This document shows positions 7,706-16,540 of a stretch of DNA of 64,000 nucleotides, piece after piece (position 1 is the stretch's first letter; each line of letters starts with the position of its first letter). The notes under the pieces were generated by a model. That model had not been told where the DNA came from. It did not search any database and saw only the letters and a list, made by a program, of their open reading frames with translations. Location: positions 62,001 to 126,000 of the forward strand of contig NZ_QMEM01000001.1 of NCBI RefSeq assembly GCF_003390915.1, written 5' to 3'. This DNA is from Lewinella sp. IMCC34183. GTDB taxonomy: Bacteria > Bacteroidota > Bacteroidia > Chitinophagales > Saprospiraceae. A program made the translations under genes and the position numbers.

Positions 7706-10093
7706 ATGCAGCTACTCCCCGCGGATACCCTTGAAAAACTGGAATTTGACAAAGTCCTCGACCTGCTGGAACGGCAGTGTCAGGGTGATCTCGGTCGTGA
7801 GCGCGCCCGTGGGCTCCTGCCGTCAACCGACGTAGCGGAAGTCAACCGCTGGCTAGAGGAGGTGGCGGAATTCCGTCAGGGTACGGAGGAGCGCAACATG
7901 CTGACGGTCAACGGTTACGAAGACATCAGCGAGGAGCTTCGGGCCTTGCGCGTGGAAGGCTACGCGCTGGTCGAGTCCGGCCTCGCCAAGGTGAACGTGC
8001 TGCTGCTGCAGGCCAAGCAACTTTTCGGGTTCTTCTCCTCTACGGGCCGACAGACCGCGTTCCCGCACTTATACGGACTGGTCCGCGAGGTGGAATACGT
8101 GCCCGAACTGTCCGCCGCCATCGAAGCGGTGATCGACGTCGAGGGGCATATCCGGTCGGACGCCTCGGATGAACTGAGCCGCATCCGGCGGTTGATCGGC
8201 AGCAAGCAGCGGGAGGTGGAGAAGGCGTTCCGGGCCGTCATCGAGAAGTACCGCCGCGCCGGTTACCTCACCGATACCGTGGAAAGCTTCCGCAACGGCC
8301 GGCGGGTCCTCGCCGTGCCCAGCGAGCACAAGCGTCAGATACGGGGCATCATCCACGACGAATCGGCGACCGGCAAGACCGCCTACATCGAGCCCGATGA
8401 GGTGATCTCCATCAACAACGACATCTTCGATCTGCAGCAGGAGGAGCGCCGCGAGATCTTTCGTATCCTTCGGGAGGTATCCGCCGCCCTGCGCCCCCAC
8501 GTCGACCGGATGGCCGCCTACCAGGACCTAATCACCACCTTCGACGTGGTACAAGCCAAGGCCACGCTGGCCGGGCAGATGAAGGCCGAGCGCCCGCGTG
8601 TCGATCCCCGTCCGGGCATCAACATCAAGGAAGGCCGGCATCCCCTGCTGTACCTCAAGAACAAGCCGTACGGGAAGAAGACGGTGGCCTTTGACCTGAA
8701 GCTGCGCGGCAAGAACCGCTTGCTGATGCTCTCAGGACCCAACGCCGGGGGCAAGTCGATCTCCATGAAGTCGGTGGGCCTCTTGCAGCTCATGGCACAA
8801 AGCGGCCTGCTGGTGACTGTGGACAAGGAAAGTGAGCTCGGCATGTTTACCCGGATCTTCACCGACATCGGGGACCAGCAGAGTCTGGAAGACGACCTGT
8901 CCACCTACAGCAGCCGGCTGCAAAACGCCCGGCAATTCCTGAAGTCCGCCGACGCCCAGACGCTGGTACTCATCGACGAATTCGGCGCGGGTACCGATCC
9001 GGCACTCGGCGGTGCTATTGCCGAGGGTATACTGGAAGGTCTGAATGCCCGCCGGGCACTCGGGGTGATCACTACCCACTACAGCAACCTCAAGATGTAC
9101 GCCTACAAGACCTCGGGCATCATCAACGGGGGGATGAACTTCGACAAGGATACGCTGAGTCCTACTTACGAGCTGAACGTAGGCCGGCCGGGATCCAGCT
9201 ACGCCTTCGAGATCGCCCAGAAAAGCGGTCTGCCGGGCGATACCCTGGACTACGCCCGCCGCCGCGCCGGCAAGAACGAGCGGGCCGTGGACGAGCTGCT
9301 GGTCGATCTCCAGCGCGAGAAACAGGAGGTGGAGGAGAAGCTTACGGCGCTGGAACAGAAGCAGAAGACGCTCGATGCCCTGACCCGCACCTATGAGGAG
9401 CTCCACCGCGACATGGAGGTCCGCCGCAAGCGACTGAAGCTGGAGGCCAAAGAACAATCCCTGGCCGAGACCGCCAAGTACAACAAGGAGATGGAGAACC
9501 TGATCCGCAAACTCCGCGAAGAAAAGAAGATCGACGAAGCCAAGGAAAAGGCCAAGGAGCTGCGTGAGGAACGGGAAAAGATCAGCGAGCAGGTCACCGA
9601 TCTCCGCGAGAACATTTACTACCAGCCCAAATCCGGAAAAGGTGGCAAGCGGCAATTCGCGGAAGGCGATTATGTCAAGTTGCGCACCGGCGGGGCCTCC
9701 GGCACCATCGAGAGCATCGACAAAAAACGGGCCATCGTAATCGTCGGCGACCTGCGCCTGACGGCCAACCTGCGCGACCTGGAGCATACCGATAACCCAC
9801 TGCCGCTCCGTAAGGAGCGCAGCGTCTCCAGTGATGTGACGACCGTAGCCACCTTCAGCAACAAGCTCGACGTCCGCGGCATGCGGTACGAGGAAGTGCT
9901 CCATACTACCCAGGCCTTTATCGACCAGGCCCTGATGGCCAATGCCAGTCAACTGCGCATCGTACACGGTAAGGGCAGCGGGGCCCTCCGCCGGGCGGTC
10001 CGGCAAAAACTAAAGGAGTATAATCAAGACTTCAGCCTGAGTACGCCACCCCGCGAGCAGGGGGGGGAGGGCGTCACCATCGTAGACCTTTAA
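7706..10093 (+). CDS. mutS2: MutS2 family ATPase/endonuclease
   Basis: 795 aa, full length for MutS2. The core has the clamp/lever region, then Walker A GPNAGGKS (~residues 345-352), Walker B with signature VLIDEFGAGTDPALGG, and TTHYSNLK. A long charged coiled coil follows (~residues 520-640, rich in E/K/R), then a KOW-like segment (FAEGDYVKLRTGG) and a C-terminal Smr domain (LDVRGMRYEE ... LRIVHGKGSGALR) with the HGKG nuclease motif. MutS2 proteins suppress recombination or act in ribosome rescue by splitting collided ribosomes; which applies here cannot be told. Boxes TACCTTTC (7680) and TACATTTTG (7688) precede the ATG by 18 and 9 nt. Confidence 0.96.
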   Translation: MQLLPADTLEKLEFDKVLDLLERQCQGDLGRERARGLLPSTDVAEVNRWLEEVAEFRQGTEERNMLTVNGYEDISEELRALRVEGYALVESGLAKVNVLLLQAKQLFGFFSSTGRQTAFPHLYGLVREVEYVPELSAAIEAVIDVEGHIRSDASDELSRIRRLIGSKQREVEKAFRAVIEKYRRAGYLTDTVESFRNGRRVLAVPSEHKRQIRGIIHDESATGKTAYIEPDEVISINNDIFDLQQEERREIFRILREVSAALRPHVDRMAAYQDLITTFDVVQAKATLAGQMKAERPRVDPRPGINIKEGRHPLLYLKNKPYGKKTVAFDLKLRGKNRLLMLSGPNAGGKSISMKSVGLLQLMAQSGLLVTVDKESELGMFTRIFTDIGDQQSLEDDLSTYSSRLQNARQFLKSADAQTLVLIDEFGAGTDPALGGAIAEGILEGLNARRALGVITTHYSNLKMYAYKTSGIINGGMNFDKDTLSPTYELNVGRPGSSYAFEIAQKSGLPGDTLDYARRRAGKNERAVDELLVDLQREKQEVEEKLTALEQKQKTLDALTRTYEELHRDMEVRRKRLKLEAKEQSLAETAKYNKEMENLIRKLREEKKIDEAKEKAKELREEREKISEQVTDLRENIYYQPKSGKGGKRQFAEGDYVKLRTGGASGTIESIDKKRAIVIVGDLRLTANLRDLEHTDNPLPLRKERSVSSDVTTVATFSNKLDVRGMRYEEVLHTTQAFIDQALMANASQLRIVHGKGSGALRRAVRQKLKEYNQDFSLSTPPREQGGEGVTIVDL

Positions 10094-10099
10094 TCGCTT

Positions 10100-11212
10100 A
10101 TGGAAGTTAGCAAAATCGCCGAGGCACTGTCCACGGTCACGGACCCCAAAACGGGGCAGGATATCATCAGCGCCAATATGGTGCTTCACCTGAAGGTGGA
10201 GGCACCCGAGGTGTCGTTTACGCTGCAGCTGCCCAAGCTCGACGAAAACTACAAGCAGCAACTCAACTTCGCCTGTCAGGAGGCCATCCTGTCCGTGTAT
10301 CCCTCCGCTAACGTGCACGTCCACATGCAGAACCCGGCCGCCACGGCCGGCGCGGGGCAGGGCGGCGGCCCCCAAAAGGACAATCCCCTGCCGCACGTGC
10401 GCAACATCATCGCCGTAGCCAGCGGGAAGGGCGGGGTAGGGAAGAGCACCGTGGCGGTAAATCTGGCGCTCGGCCTGCAGGAGCTGGGAGCTACCGTCGG
10501 TTTGCTGGACGCCGACGTTTACGGACCCTCCGCTCCGACCATGCTGGGGTTGCAGGGACAGCGCCCGCAAGTAGAAAAGGTGTACGGCAAACCCAAGATC
10601 AAGCCGCTCTTCGCCTACGGACTGCCGGTGATGAGTACCGGCTTTGTCGTGGACCCGGAGCAGGCGGTCGTACTCCGCGGGCCACGCCTGGCCGGCATTA
10701 TCCGCCAATTCATCGAAGAGACGATCTGGCCACCACTGGACTACCTGATCGTCGACCTTCCCCCCGGAACCGGCGACGTGCAACTTACCCTGGTGCAGAC
10801 CGTCAGCGTCACCGGTGCGGTGCTGGTCACCACGCCGCAGGACGTAGCGCTGGCCGACGCGGTGAAGGCGATGAATATGTTCTTCCTGCCGGACGTCCAG
10901 GTACCGGTGCTGGGGGTAGTGGAAAATATGTCCTACTTCACCCCCGCTGAGCTTCCCGACAACAAGTACTACATCTTCGGGCAGGGCGGGGGCAAGGCAC
11001 TGGCCCGGAAGAGCAACAGTATGCTGTTGGGGCAGATTCCGCTGGTCCAGTCCATACGCGAAGGCGGCGACAGTGGCGCGCCGGCCATTCTCCGGAAGGA
11101 GGACGAACTGACACGAGAGGCCTGGCTGACCGTGGCCCGCAACGTCGCACGGCAAACCGCACTGCGCAACGAAATGATGGGGCCCACGGCCAAGGTTTCC
11201 ATGAAGGAATAA
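10100..11212 (+). CDS. mrp: Mrp/NBP35 family iron-sulfur cluster carrier ATPase
   Basis: 370 aa, starting 6 nt after mutS2, so probably co-transcribed. An N-terminal MIP18/DUF59-like domain (~1-90, VSKIAEALSTVTDPKTGQDI) is followed by the deviant Walker A AVASGKGGVGKST (~residue 110) and PPGTGDVQLTL. The family carries Fe-S clusters to apoproteins. The CPxC motif that bridges the cluster in most Mrp proteins is absent: the stretch after VVENMSYF reads TPAELPDNKYYIFGQGG, with no cysteines. This variant is familiar in Bacteroidota, but how it holds a cluster is unclear. Confidence 0.92.
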   Translation: MEVSKIAEALSTVTDPKTGQDIISANMVLHLKVEAPEVSFTLQLPKLDENYKQQLNFACQEAILSVYPSANVHVHMQNPAATAGAGQGGGPQKDNPLPHVRNIIAVASGKGGVGKSTVAVNLALGLQELGATVGLLDADVYGPSAPTMLGLQGQRPQVEKVYGKPKIKPLFAYGLPVMSTGFVVDPEQAVVLRGPRLAGIIRQFIEETIWPPLDYLIVDLPPGTGDVQLTLVQTVSVTGAVLVTTPQDVALADAVKAMNMFFLPDVQVPVLGVVENMSYFTPAELPDNKYYIFGQGGGKALARKSNSMLLGQIPLVQSIREGGDSGAPAILRKEDELTREAWLTVARNVARQTALRNEMMGPTAKVSMKE

Positions 11213-11221
11213 CAGCTTTCG

Positions 11222-11920
11222 TTACTCTGCTTGGTCCAGCGGCTGAAGAAAGGGCTCCAGTACCCGGCGGAGGGCGGCGTTCAGGTTCGTGATTGCGCTG
11301 GGCAGGTCCCACGCTTCCCGGTCACGGGGAGTCACCCGGTTGCTGATACTGCGGAGTTGCAGTGCCTCCACGCCGGTGGAGAGGGCGGCGTAAATGAATG
11401 CCGCGCCCTCCATGCTTTCCACTTGTACCTCCGGATAGTGCCGCCGGATCCAGGCGATGCGTTCAGCCGAGCCCGTAGCCCGGCCCGCCGTGCCCCCCGC
11501 TACCTGCGGGAAGGGTAGGAGGCCCGCCGGCCCCGGGGGGCGCAGCACCCCGTCCGCATCAAAGGGAGCCGCAAATGCAAAGCCCATGGCGGGGAGGTTC
11601 ACGGGACTGCCATCCGTGTTTTCCGCGCCGTCGTCGTAGAACAGCTCCGAAGTTACATTCACAACGTCACCCAGATCCAGGGAGGGATCCAGGGTACCTG
11701 CCACCCCCGCCTGTACGGCGAGAAAGGGGCGATCGGATCCTTGCAGTACTTGGCCGAGGGCGAAAGCGGTGCGTACCGGTCCGATCCCGGTAAACAGAAG
11801 TTGGATCTCGGTTTTAGGAAACTGCAGGACGTCCCGCCGCGTGGCGGTAGCCGTTTCCCGCAACCACGTCACGGTCGGGGCTATCTCGGCGGGGGTGGCT
11901 GCGAGCAGGAGCAATCTCAT
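11222..11920 (-). CDS. mqnB: Futalosine hydrolase
   Basis: 232 aa from an ATG at 11920 (minus). The N-terminus RLLLLAATPAEIAPTV and GIGPVRTAFALGQVL match the nucleoside phosphorylase/MTAN fold. Other family signatures are VQAGVAGTLDPSLDLGDVV and the catalytic-loop segment VESMEGAAFIYAALS. It cleaves futalosine to hypoxanthine and dehypoxanthinyl futalosine in the alternative menaquinone pathway. Its ATG overlaps the stop of the upstream helicase by 4 nt (ATGA), which suggests translational coupling. Its stop lies 9 nt from the convergent end of mrp. Frames upstream of 11920 belong to the helicase. Confidence 0.9.
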   Translation of the reverse strand: MRLLLLAATPAEIAPTVTWLRETATATRRDVLQFPKTEIQLLFTGIGPVRTAFALGQVLQGSDRPFLAVQAGVAGTLDPSLDLGDVVNVTSELFYDDGAENTDGSPVNLPAMGFAFAAPFDADGVLRPPGPAGLLPFPQVAGGTAGRATGSAERIAWIRRHYPEVQVESMEGAAFIYAALSTGVEALQLRSISNRVTPRDREAWDLPSAITNLNAALRRVLEPFLQPLDQAE

Positions 11921-14900
11921 AGGGGGACCTCCGCTAGTTCTCCCGTGCCCGGAAAGTGAAGAAAGGCCGCAGTCACCGGGGCGGAAGTAGATTGGTGCAG
12001 AACTTCGGCGAGCAGCTTGACTTCCGCGATGCGGAGCGCCGATTGCTGCTGAAATTGCTTTCCGGACAAGCATACATCCTGGAGTAAGATCAGGCTGCCA
12101 TCGGGCTGCTCGCCAAGCCAGTCGATGTGGCCGCCGTACCGGTGGCCGCGCACCGTTCCGCGCACGGCGACGCGGCAGCGGAAGGTCGCATCGGGCCAGT
12201 TGCTGTCGCGTAAGGAGTGGAACCCGTCCGAAGCGTGCAATAGCGTATCCGGTTCCGGGTCTCCGCCGGGCGCGAAGTCGTCCAGCAGGCCGGTCGCCAG
12301 CTCGCGGCGGTAATCCTGATCGCCGCCGGCTACGGGGTCGCCGGCGAGAAAGTGGGCGATACAGCGGGCCAGTACGCGCTGGTCGGTGGCCGGCTCGGGT
12401 TCCGGCAGATCGACGTAGCGCAGGGGTTGCCCGGGGGCGGTACCGTTGGCCAGGCTCAGCAGGAACTCTTCGGTCACGCGGAGGGGAGGGAAAGATTGCC
12501 GCCCGCTGCGTTGCCGGTCGATGAAGGGAATTTCGTGAAAGGCCATCGGGTAGGCGGGCTGCTGCCGCGGCTCCGTCCACTGCTGGTAGCGTTTGTCGAT
12601 GTCCATCCCGTTCCAGGAAAAGGGCGTTTCGGAAGTGCCTGGCTCCAGGACGGAGGTGGCCTTGCCGCCGCGGGCGTACACGCGGTCCACCCAGCTGGCG
12701 CCGTTCTTCCCGGTGGGCAGAATGAGGTAGTCCCGGGCGCGGGTCATGCCCACGTAGAGCAGGCGAGCCTCTTCGGCCAGGGCTTCCTCCGTCGCGCGTT
12801 CCTGCCAGCTGCTTTCCGCGAGCGTCTCGATGAGTGGGACGCCCTTGGCCAGTTTGCCGTAGGGGTTGACCCAGTACCGGAGCCACCGGTTGGCAAGTGG
12901 TCGTTCCAGGTCGACCGGGGCGTCGGGATCGTTGGGGACAACGGCCCGCCCCCAGACCCCGGCGCGAAGATTTTGGTCGAGGTCATAGCACACGACCGCC
13001 GGCCACTCCAGTCCCTTACTCTTGTGGTAGGTCAGTACATTGACGGCTTCCGGGCGCTCACTGGCTCCCTGCTGGTCGTCCTTGTCGCGTACCAGCCCGT
13101 CCAGGTAAAGGAGAAACCCGCCAAGGGAGGCGGCCGTGTGCTGATGGTGACAGTGGTCTTCGTAGGCGACGGCGAGGCGACGGATCTCGTCGATATTGCT
13201 GAGGCGTTGTTCACCCGTCCCCCAGGCGACGGCGATGCGCCGCACGTCCGCGCGTTCGAGAATGATGTTGAGCATCTCACTGGTCGAATGCTCGGAGGTG
13301 ACGGTGCGCAATTCGTCCAGGGTACGGATAATGTCCTGGTCGCGTGCCCACGCTTCGTCGACGTCGGTGGCGGACAGGAACGCCAGCCGGAGATCGATGA
13401 TTTCCGGCAGACTCCGGCGGGCCCCGAAGAGCAGTATCTCGGCGACCGACAGGGTGTCGGACGGGTTGAGCATATACTTCAGGCAGGCGAGAATGAAGGT
13501 GGCTTCGGCCGTCTGCATCAGTCCCTTGCGGGCAATCGCGGCGGGGATGCCCTGCTTGGCGAGCGAATCGGCCAGGTCGAAGCAACCCTGGTTGGATCGG
13601 CAGAGGATGGCAACGTCACCGGCAACCAGGCGACGCTCCTGTTTGGCCCCCTTCGGCAGGATCAGCGGCGGGTTGGCCAGCAACTCGCGAACGGCTTTGG
13701 CAAGGGCATCCCGGAGAAACTCCGCATTGTAGCGACCGGATTCCACCTCGAAGTGCCAGTGGATCAGTGCGCCGGTCGCTGCCAGTTCTTCGCTCTCCGG
13801 GGGACTGTGCTCGGTCCCGGCGGGGCACCGGATCGGTTCGAGGCTGACCTCCTTGGGACTAAATTCTGGGAAGGCCGCGACGAACAAACTGTTGCAGGCG
13901 TACACCAGCTCCTGGCGGCTCCGCCAGCTGTCGCGCTGAATATTGGCCGGGTCGATGGGGCCGTTGGCCTGCATCACCGCTGCCATCAGCCGGGGTTCCG
14001 CGCCGCGGAAGCCGTAGATAGACTGTTTGGGGTCACCCACCCATACGCTCCGGCGGGCCAGTTCGCTGAGGCGCAGGAAGATCGCCAGCTGCATGGGGGA
14101 GGTGTCCTGGAATTCGTCGACCATGAGCAGGTCGAGCTCGCGGCGCAGCGTTTCCTGCACATTGGGGTTATCCAGCAGGTCCAGCACCAGGACCTCCATG
14201 TCCGTGTAGTCGATTCGGCCCCGGTTTTTTTTGAAGGTATCGTATTCCCTGATCGCCTCGGCGGCAAAGTCGAAAAGAAGGTCCTGGTATCCCTTCAGGT
14301 CGTCCTGGAATCCGCGCAGGGAGGCGTGGCGCGCGCCCAGCTCGGCCAACTCGGTCACCAGCTCCCGGCTCTTGGCTCCGACGTCCTGCTCCAGGCGTGC
14401 CAGCTTGGCATACTCGGCCCAGGGGAGGGCGTCGCGTTCCTTGAGTTGGCGGAGCAGGTCGCGCAGCCGTTGGGCGACGCCGTCGGTTTTCTTCGTCTGG
14501 TCGCGCTCGTTGTCCAGTAGTTGCTGCCGGGTTTCTTTCAGCAGTCGCTCGAGGCGCGTATGGAACTGCTCAAGGGAGAGGTCGTCGTTTACCGGCGGCA
14601 GGTAGGCGGCGAGGCTCTCCCAGCTTTTCCACCTGCTGCGCGCGATGTCCTCCGCGGAAAAGTTGTTGCCGCGAATGATCTCCACGAGATTGAGTACGTC
14701 GCCGCGCCAGTTGTACTTGTCATTGCCCTGGCTGAGGCTGAGCCGGACGCACAGGTTCTCAATGGCCTGTATCTGCTCGATCTTGATCACTTTGGCCATG
14801 CTCAGATTGAACAGGCGTTGCCCGTCGCCGTCGGCGATGATGTCCACTTGCGGACTCACGCCCGCTTCGTAGGCAAAGCGCCGCAGCAGTTTGACGCCAA

Positions 14901-15144
14901 GGCCGTGGACCGTGCCGATGAGGGCGCTCGTCAACTCGTTGGCCTCGCGGGTAAGGCCCTTCCTTAGCAGGGCCACCCGGACCCGTTCCTTGAGTTCCGC
15001 GGCGGCGCGTTTGGTGAAGGTGGTAGCGATGATGCCCGCCGGACGTACGGAGCCCTCCGTCAGCAGGGCCGTCATCTCCTGCGTCAGGCGGTAGGTCTTA
15101 CCGCTGCCCGCGCCCGCGGAGATCAGTTTTAGATTTTGTAACAA
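11917..15144 (-). CDS. UvrD/RecB-like (AddA-type) helicase with degenerate nuclease domain
   Basis: 1075 aa. Superfamily 1 motifs are intact: Walker A SAGAGSGKTYRLT at the N-terminus, motif II VDEFQDTSPMQLAIF, motif III WVGDPKQSIYGFRGAEP, motif V NVLTYHKSKGLEWPAVV and motif VI EEARLLYVGMTRARDYLIL. The order and length match AddA/RecB subunits that process double-strand breaks. The C-terminal ~120 residues have the outline of the PD-(D/E)XK nuclease (GGHIDWLGEQPDG), but the DxK pair is replaced by LLQDVCLSGK, so nuclease activity looks lost. The start is TTG at 15144: a TAG is in frame 15 nt upstream and no ATG lies between. No AddB/RexB-like partner lies next to it. Confidence 0.9.
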   Translation of the reverse strand: MLQNLKLISAGAGSGKTYRLTQEMTALLTEGSVRPAGIIATTFTKRAAAELKERVRVALLRKGLTREANELTSALIGTVHGLGVKLLRRFAYEAGVSPQVDIIADGDGQRLFNLSMAKVIKIEQIQAIENLCVRLSLSQGNDKYNWRGDVLNLVEIIRGNNFSAEDIARSRWKSWESLAAYLPPVNDDLSLEQFHTRLERLLKETRQQLLDNERDQTKKTDGVAQRLRDLLRQLKERDALPWAEYAKLARLEQDVGAKSRELVTELAELGARHASLRGFQDDLKGYQDLLFDFAAEAIREYDTFKKNRGRIDYTDMEVLVLDLLDNPNVQETLRRELDLLMVDEFQDTSPMQLAIFLRLSELARRSVWVGDPKQSIYGFRGAEPRLMAAVMQANGPIDPANIQRDSWRSRQELVYACNSLFVAAFPEFSPKEVSLEPIRCPAGTEHSPPESEELAATGALIHWHFEVESGRYNAEFLRDALAKAVRELLANPPLILPKGAKQERRLVAGDVAILCRSNQGCFDLADSLAKQGIPAAIARKGLMQTAEATFILACLKYMLNPSDTLSVAEILLFGARRSLPEIIDLRLAFLSATDVDEAWARDQDIIRTLDELRTVTSEHSTSEMLNIILERADVRRIAVAWGTGEQRLSNIDEIRRLAVAYEDHCHHQHTAASLGGFLLYLDGLVRDKDDQQGASERPEAVNVLTYHKSKGLEWPAVVCYDLDQNLRAGVWGRAVVPNDPDAPVDLERPLANRWLRYWVNPYGKLAKGVPLIETLAESSWQERATEEALAEEARLLYVGMTRARDYLILPTGKNGASWVDRVYARGGKATSVLEPGTSETPFSWNGMDIDKRYQQWTEPRQQPAYPMAFHEIPFIDRQRSGRQSFPPLRVTEEFLLSLANGTAPGQPLRYVDLPEPEPATDQRVLARCIAHFLAGDPVAGGDQDYRRELATGLLDDFAPGGDPEPDTLLHASDGFHSLRDSNWPDATFRCRVAVRGTVRGHRYGGHIDWLGEQPDGSLILLQDVCLSGKQFQQQSALRIAEVKLLAEVLHQSTSAPVTAAFLHFPGTGELAEVPL

Positions 15145-15189
15145 TCGAGAGAAATTCTTGCGCTAATGTAAACGAAATGTTTGAAAGGG

Positions 15190-16446
15190 TCAGATCAGCA
15201 TCTCAAACAGGATCGGCTGGTCGTTGAGGTGCTCATAGCGCAATTTGCGGGCGTCCATGCGCCGGATAAGCTCGTCGAAGTCCCCACGCATGCCGAGCTG
15301 GATGCCCACCAGGGCGGGACCCATCGCGCGGTTGTGCTTTTTGGTGTACTCGAAGTGGGTAATGTCGTCGTCCGGGCCCAACACGTCGAGGAAGTCGCGC
15401 AGCGCTCCGGACCGTTGGGGAAACTCAACAATGAAATAGTGCTTCAGGCCGGCGTACATCAGCGCGCGCTCCTGGATCTCCGGCGTACGGGTGATGTCGT
15501 TGTTGCCGCCGCTGATGATGCATACGATGTGCTTGCCGCTTAGGTCACCCAACTGATCCAGCACGGCGATGGACAGGGCACCGGCGGGTTCCACTACCAG
15601 CCCGTCTTCATTATAGAGGTCGAGCATGACCCCGCACACCTTGCCTTCGTCGACCAATTCGATGCGCTCCACCGTATCGCGCACGATCGGGAAGTTGTGC
15701 TTGCCCACCCGGCGGACCGCCGCCCCGTCGACGAAGCTGTCGATGGTGTCCAGCGTCACCACGTGGCCGGCGCGCAGGCTGTTGTACATGGCTGGCGCAC
15801 CGGAGGGCTCCACTCCAATGAGCGTAGTGTTCGGACTCAGCTGCCGGAATACGCTGCCGACACCGGCACTCAGGCCACCGCCGCCCACGGCCATGACCAC
15901 CAGGTCGATCGGCTTAGTGGCGGCGTCGAGGATCTCCAGGCCCACGGTGCCTTGTCCGGCGATGGTCTTCGGGTCGTCGAAGGGATGAACATATGTCAGT
16001 CCCCGCTCCTCCGCGACGCGCATCGATTCACTGTACGCGTCGTCGTAGGTGTCGCCGATGAGTACTACCTCCACGCAATCCCCACCGAACATGCGCACCT
16101 TACGGACCTTCTGCGAAGGCGTCACGACCGGCATAAAGATGACCCCCTTCACCTGCATGGCGTTGCAGGCGTAGGCGAGCCCCTGGGCGTGGTTGCCGGC
16201 ACTGGCGCATACCACGCCGCGGTCGCGTTCCTCCTGGCTCAGGGATGCCATCTTGTTGTAGCTACCGCGAATCTTATAACTGCGTACTTCCTGCAGGTCC
16301 TCCCGCTTCAGATAGATGTCCGCGTTATACAGCTTACTCAGCCGCGTACTGCGCATCAGCGGTGTCTCAAGCGCCACGCCGCGGAGCCGGTGGCGGGCCT
16401 TGATTACTTCTTCGACCGAGATCAGCTTTACCTCGCTTTCTGTCAT
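15190..16446 (-). CDS. ilvA: Threonine ammonia-lyase (threonine dehydratase)
   Basis: 418 aa from the ATG at 16446. The PLP lysine motif REDLQEVRSYKIRGSYNK (Lys near residue 60), ASAGNHAQGLAYA and the glycine loop VMAVGGGGLSAGVG mark a fold-type II PLP enzyme. A C-terminal ACT-like regulatory domain (from ~residue 330, HYFIVEFPQRSGALRDFLDV) indicates the isoleucine-regulated biosynthetic form. It converts threonine to 2-oxobutanoate, the first step of isoleucine synthesis; ilvC is at 4.3 kb. A -7 box TACCTTTA lies 4 nt before the start, so the frame upstream of 16446 is not coding and the mRNA is likely leaderless. Confidence 0.95.
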   Translation of the reverse strand: MTESEVKLISVEEVIKARHRLRGVALETPLMRSTRLSKLYNADIYLKREDLQEVRSYKIRGSYNKMASLSQEERDRGVVCASAGNHAQGLAYACNAMQVKGVIFMPVVTPSQKVRKVRMFGGDCVEVVLIGDTYDDAYSESMRVAEERGLTYVHPFDDPKTIAGQGTVGLEILDAATKPIDLVVMAVGGGGLSAGVGSVFRQLSPNTTLIGVEPSGAPAMYNSLRAGHVVTLDTIDSFVDGAAVRRVGKHNFPIVRDTVERIELVDEGKVCGVMLDLYNEDGLVVEPAGALSIAVLDQLGDLSGKHIVCIISGGNNDITRTPEIQERALMYAGLKHYFIVEFPQRSGALRDFLDVLGPDDDITHFEYTKKHNRAMGPALVGIQLGMRGDFDELIRRMDARKLRYEHLNDQPILFEMLI

Positions 16447-16450
16447 ACCG

Positions 16451-16458
16451 TAAAGGTA
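16451..16458 (-). promoter_or_regulatory. -7 element (TACCTTTA) for ilvA
   Basis: Read on the minus strand, TACCTTTA differs from TAnnTTTG only at the last base and lies 4 nt before the ATG at 16446. It predicts a leaderless transcript. It is divergent from the PfkB kinase promoter at 16529-16536. Confidence 0.55.
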
Positions 16459-16540
16459 ACTGACCGCGGCGGTCCATGGCATGTATACGCCAAATTGGAG
16501 TGACCGGAAGAATCCGGTAGAGTCCCTGTATCTTGCTCGC

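Noticed and set aside
12352-14520. A 722-codon open frame on the plus strand.
   Set aside because: It is antisense to the helicase gene, whose motifs are intact; the high GC content keeps the opposite frame open. No start signal or family motif is seen.
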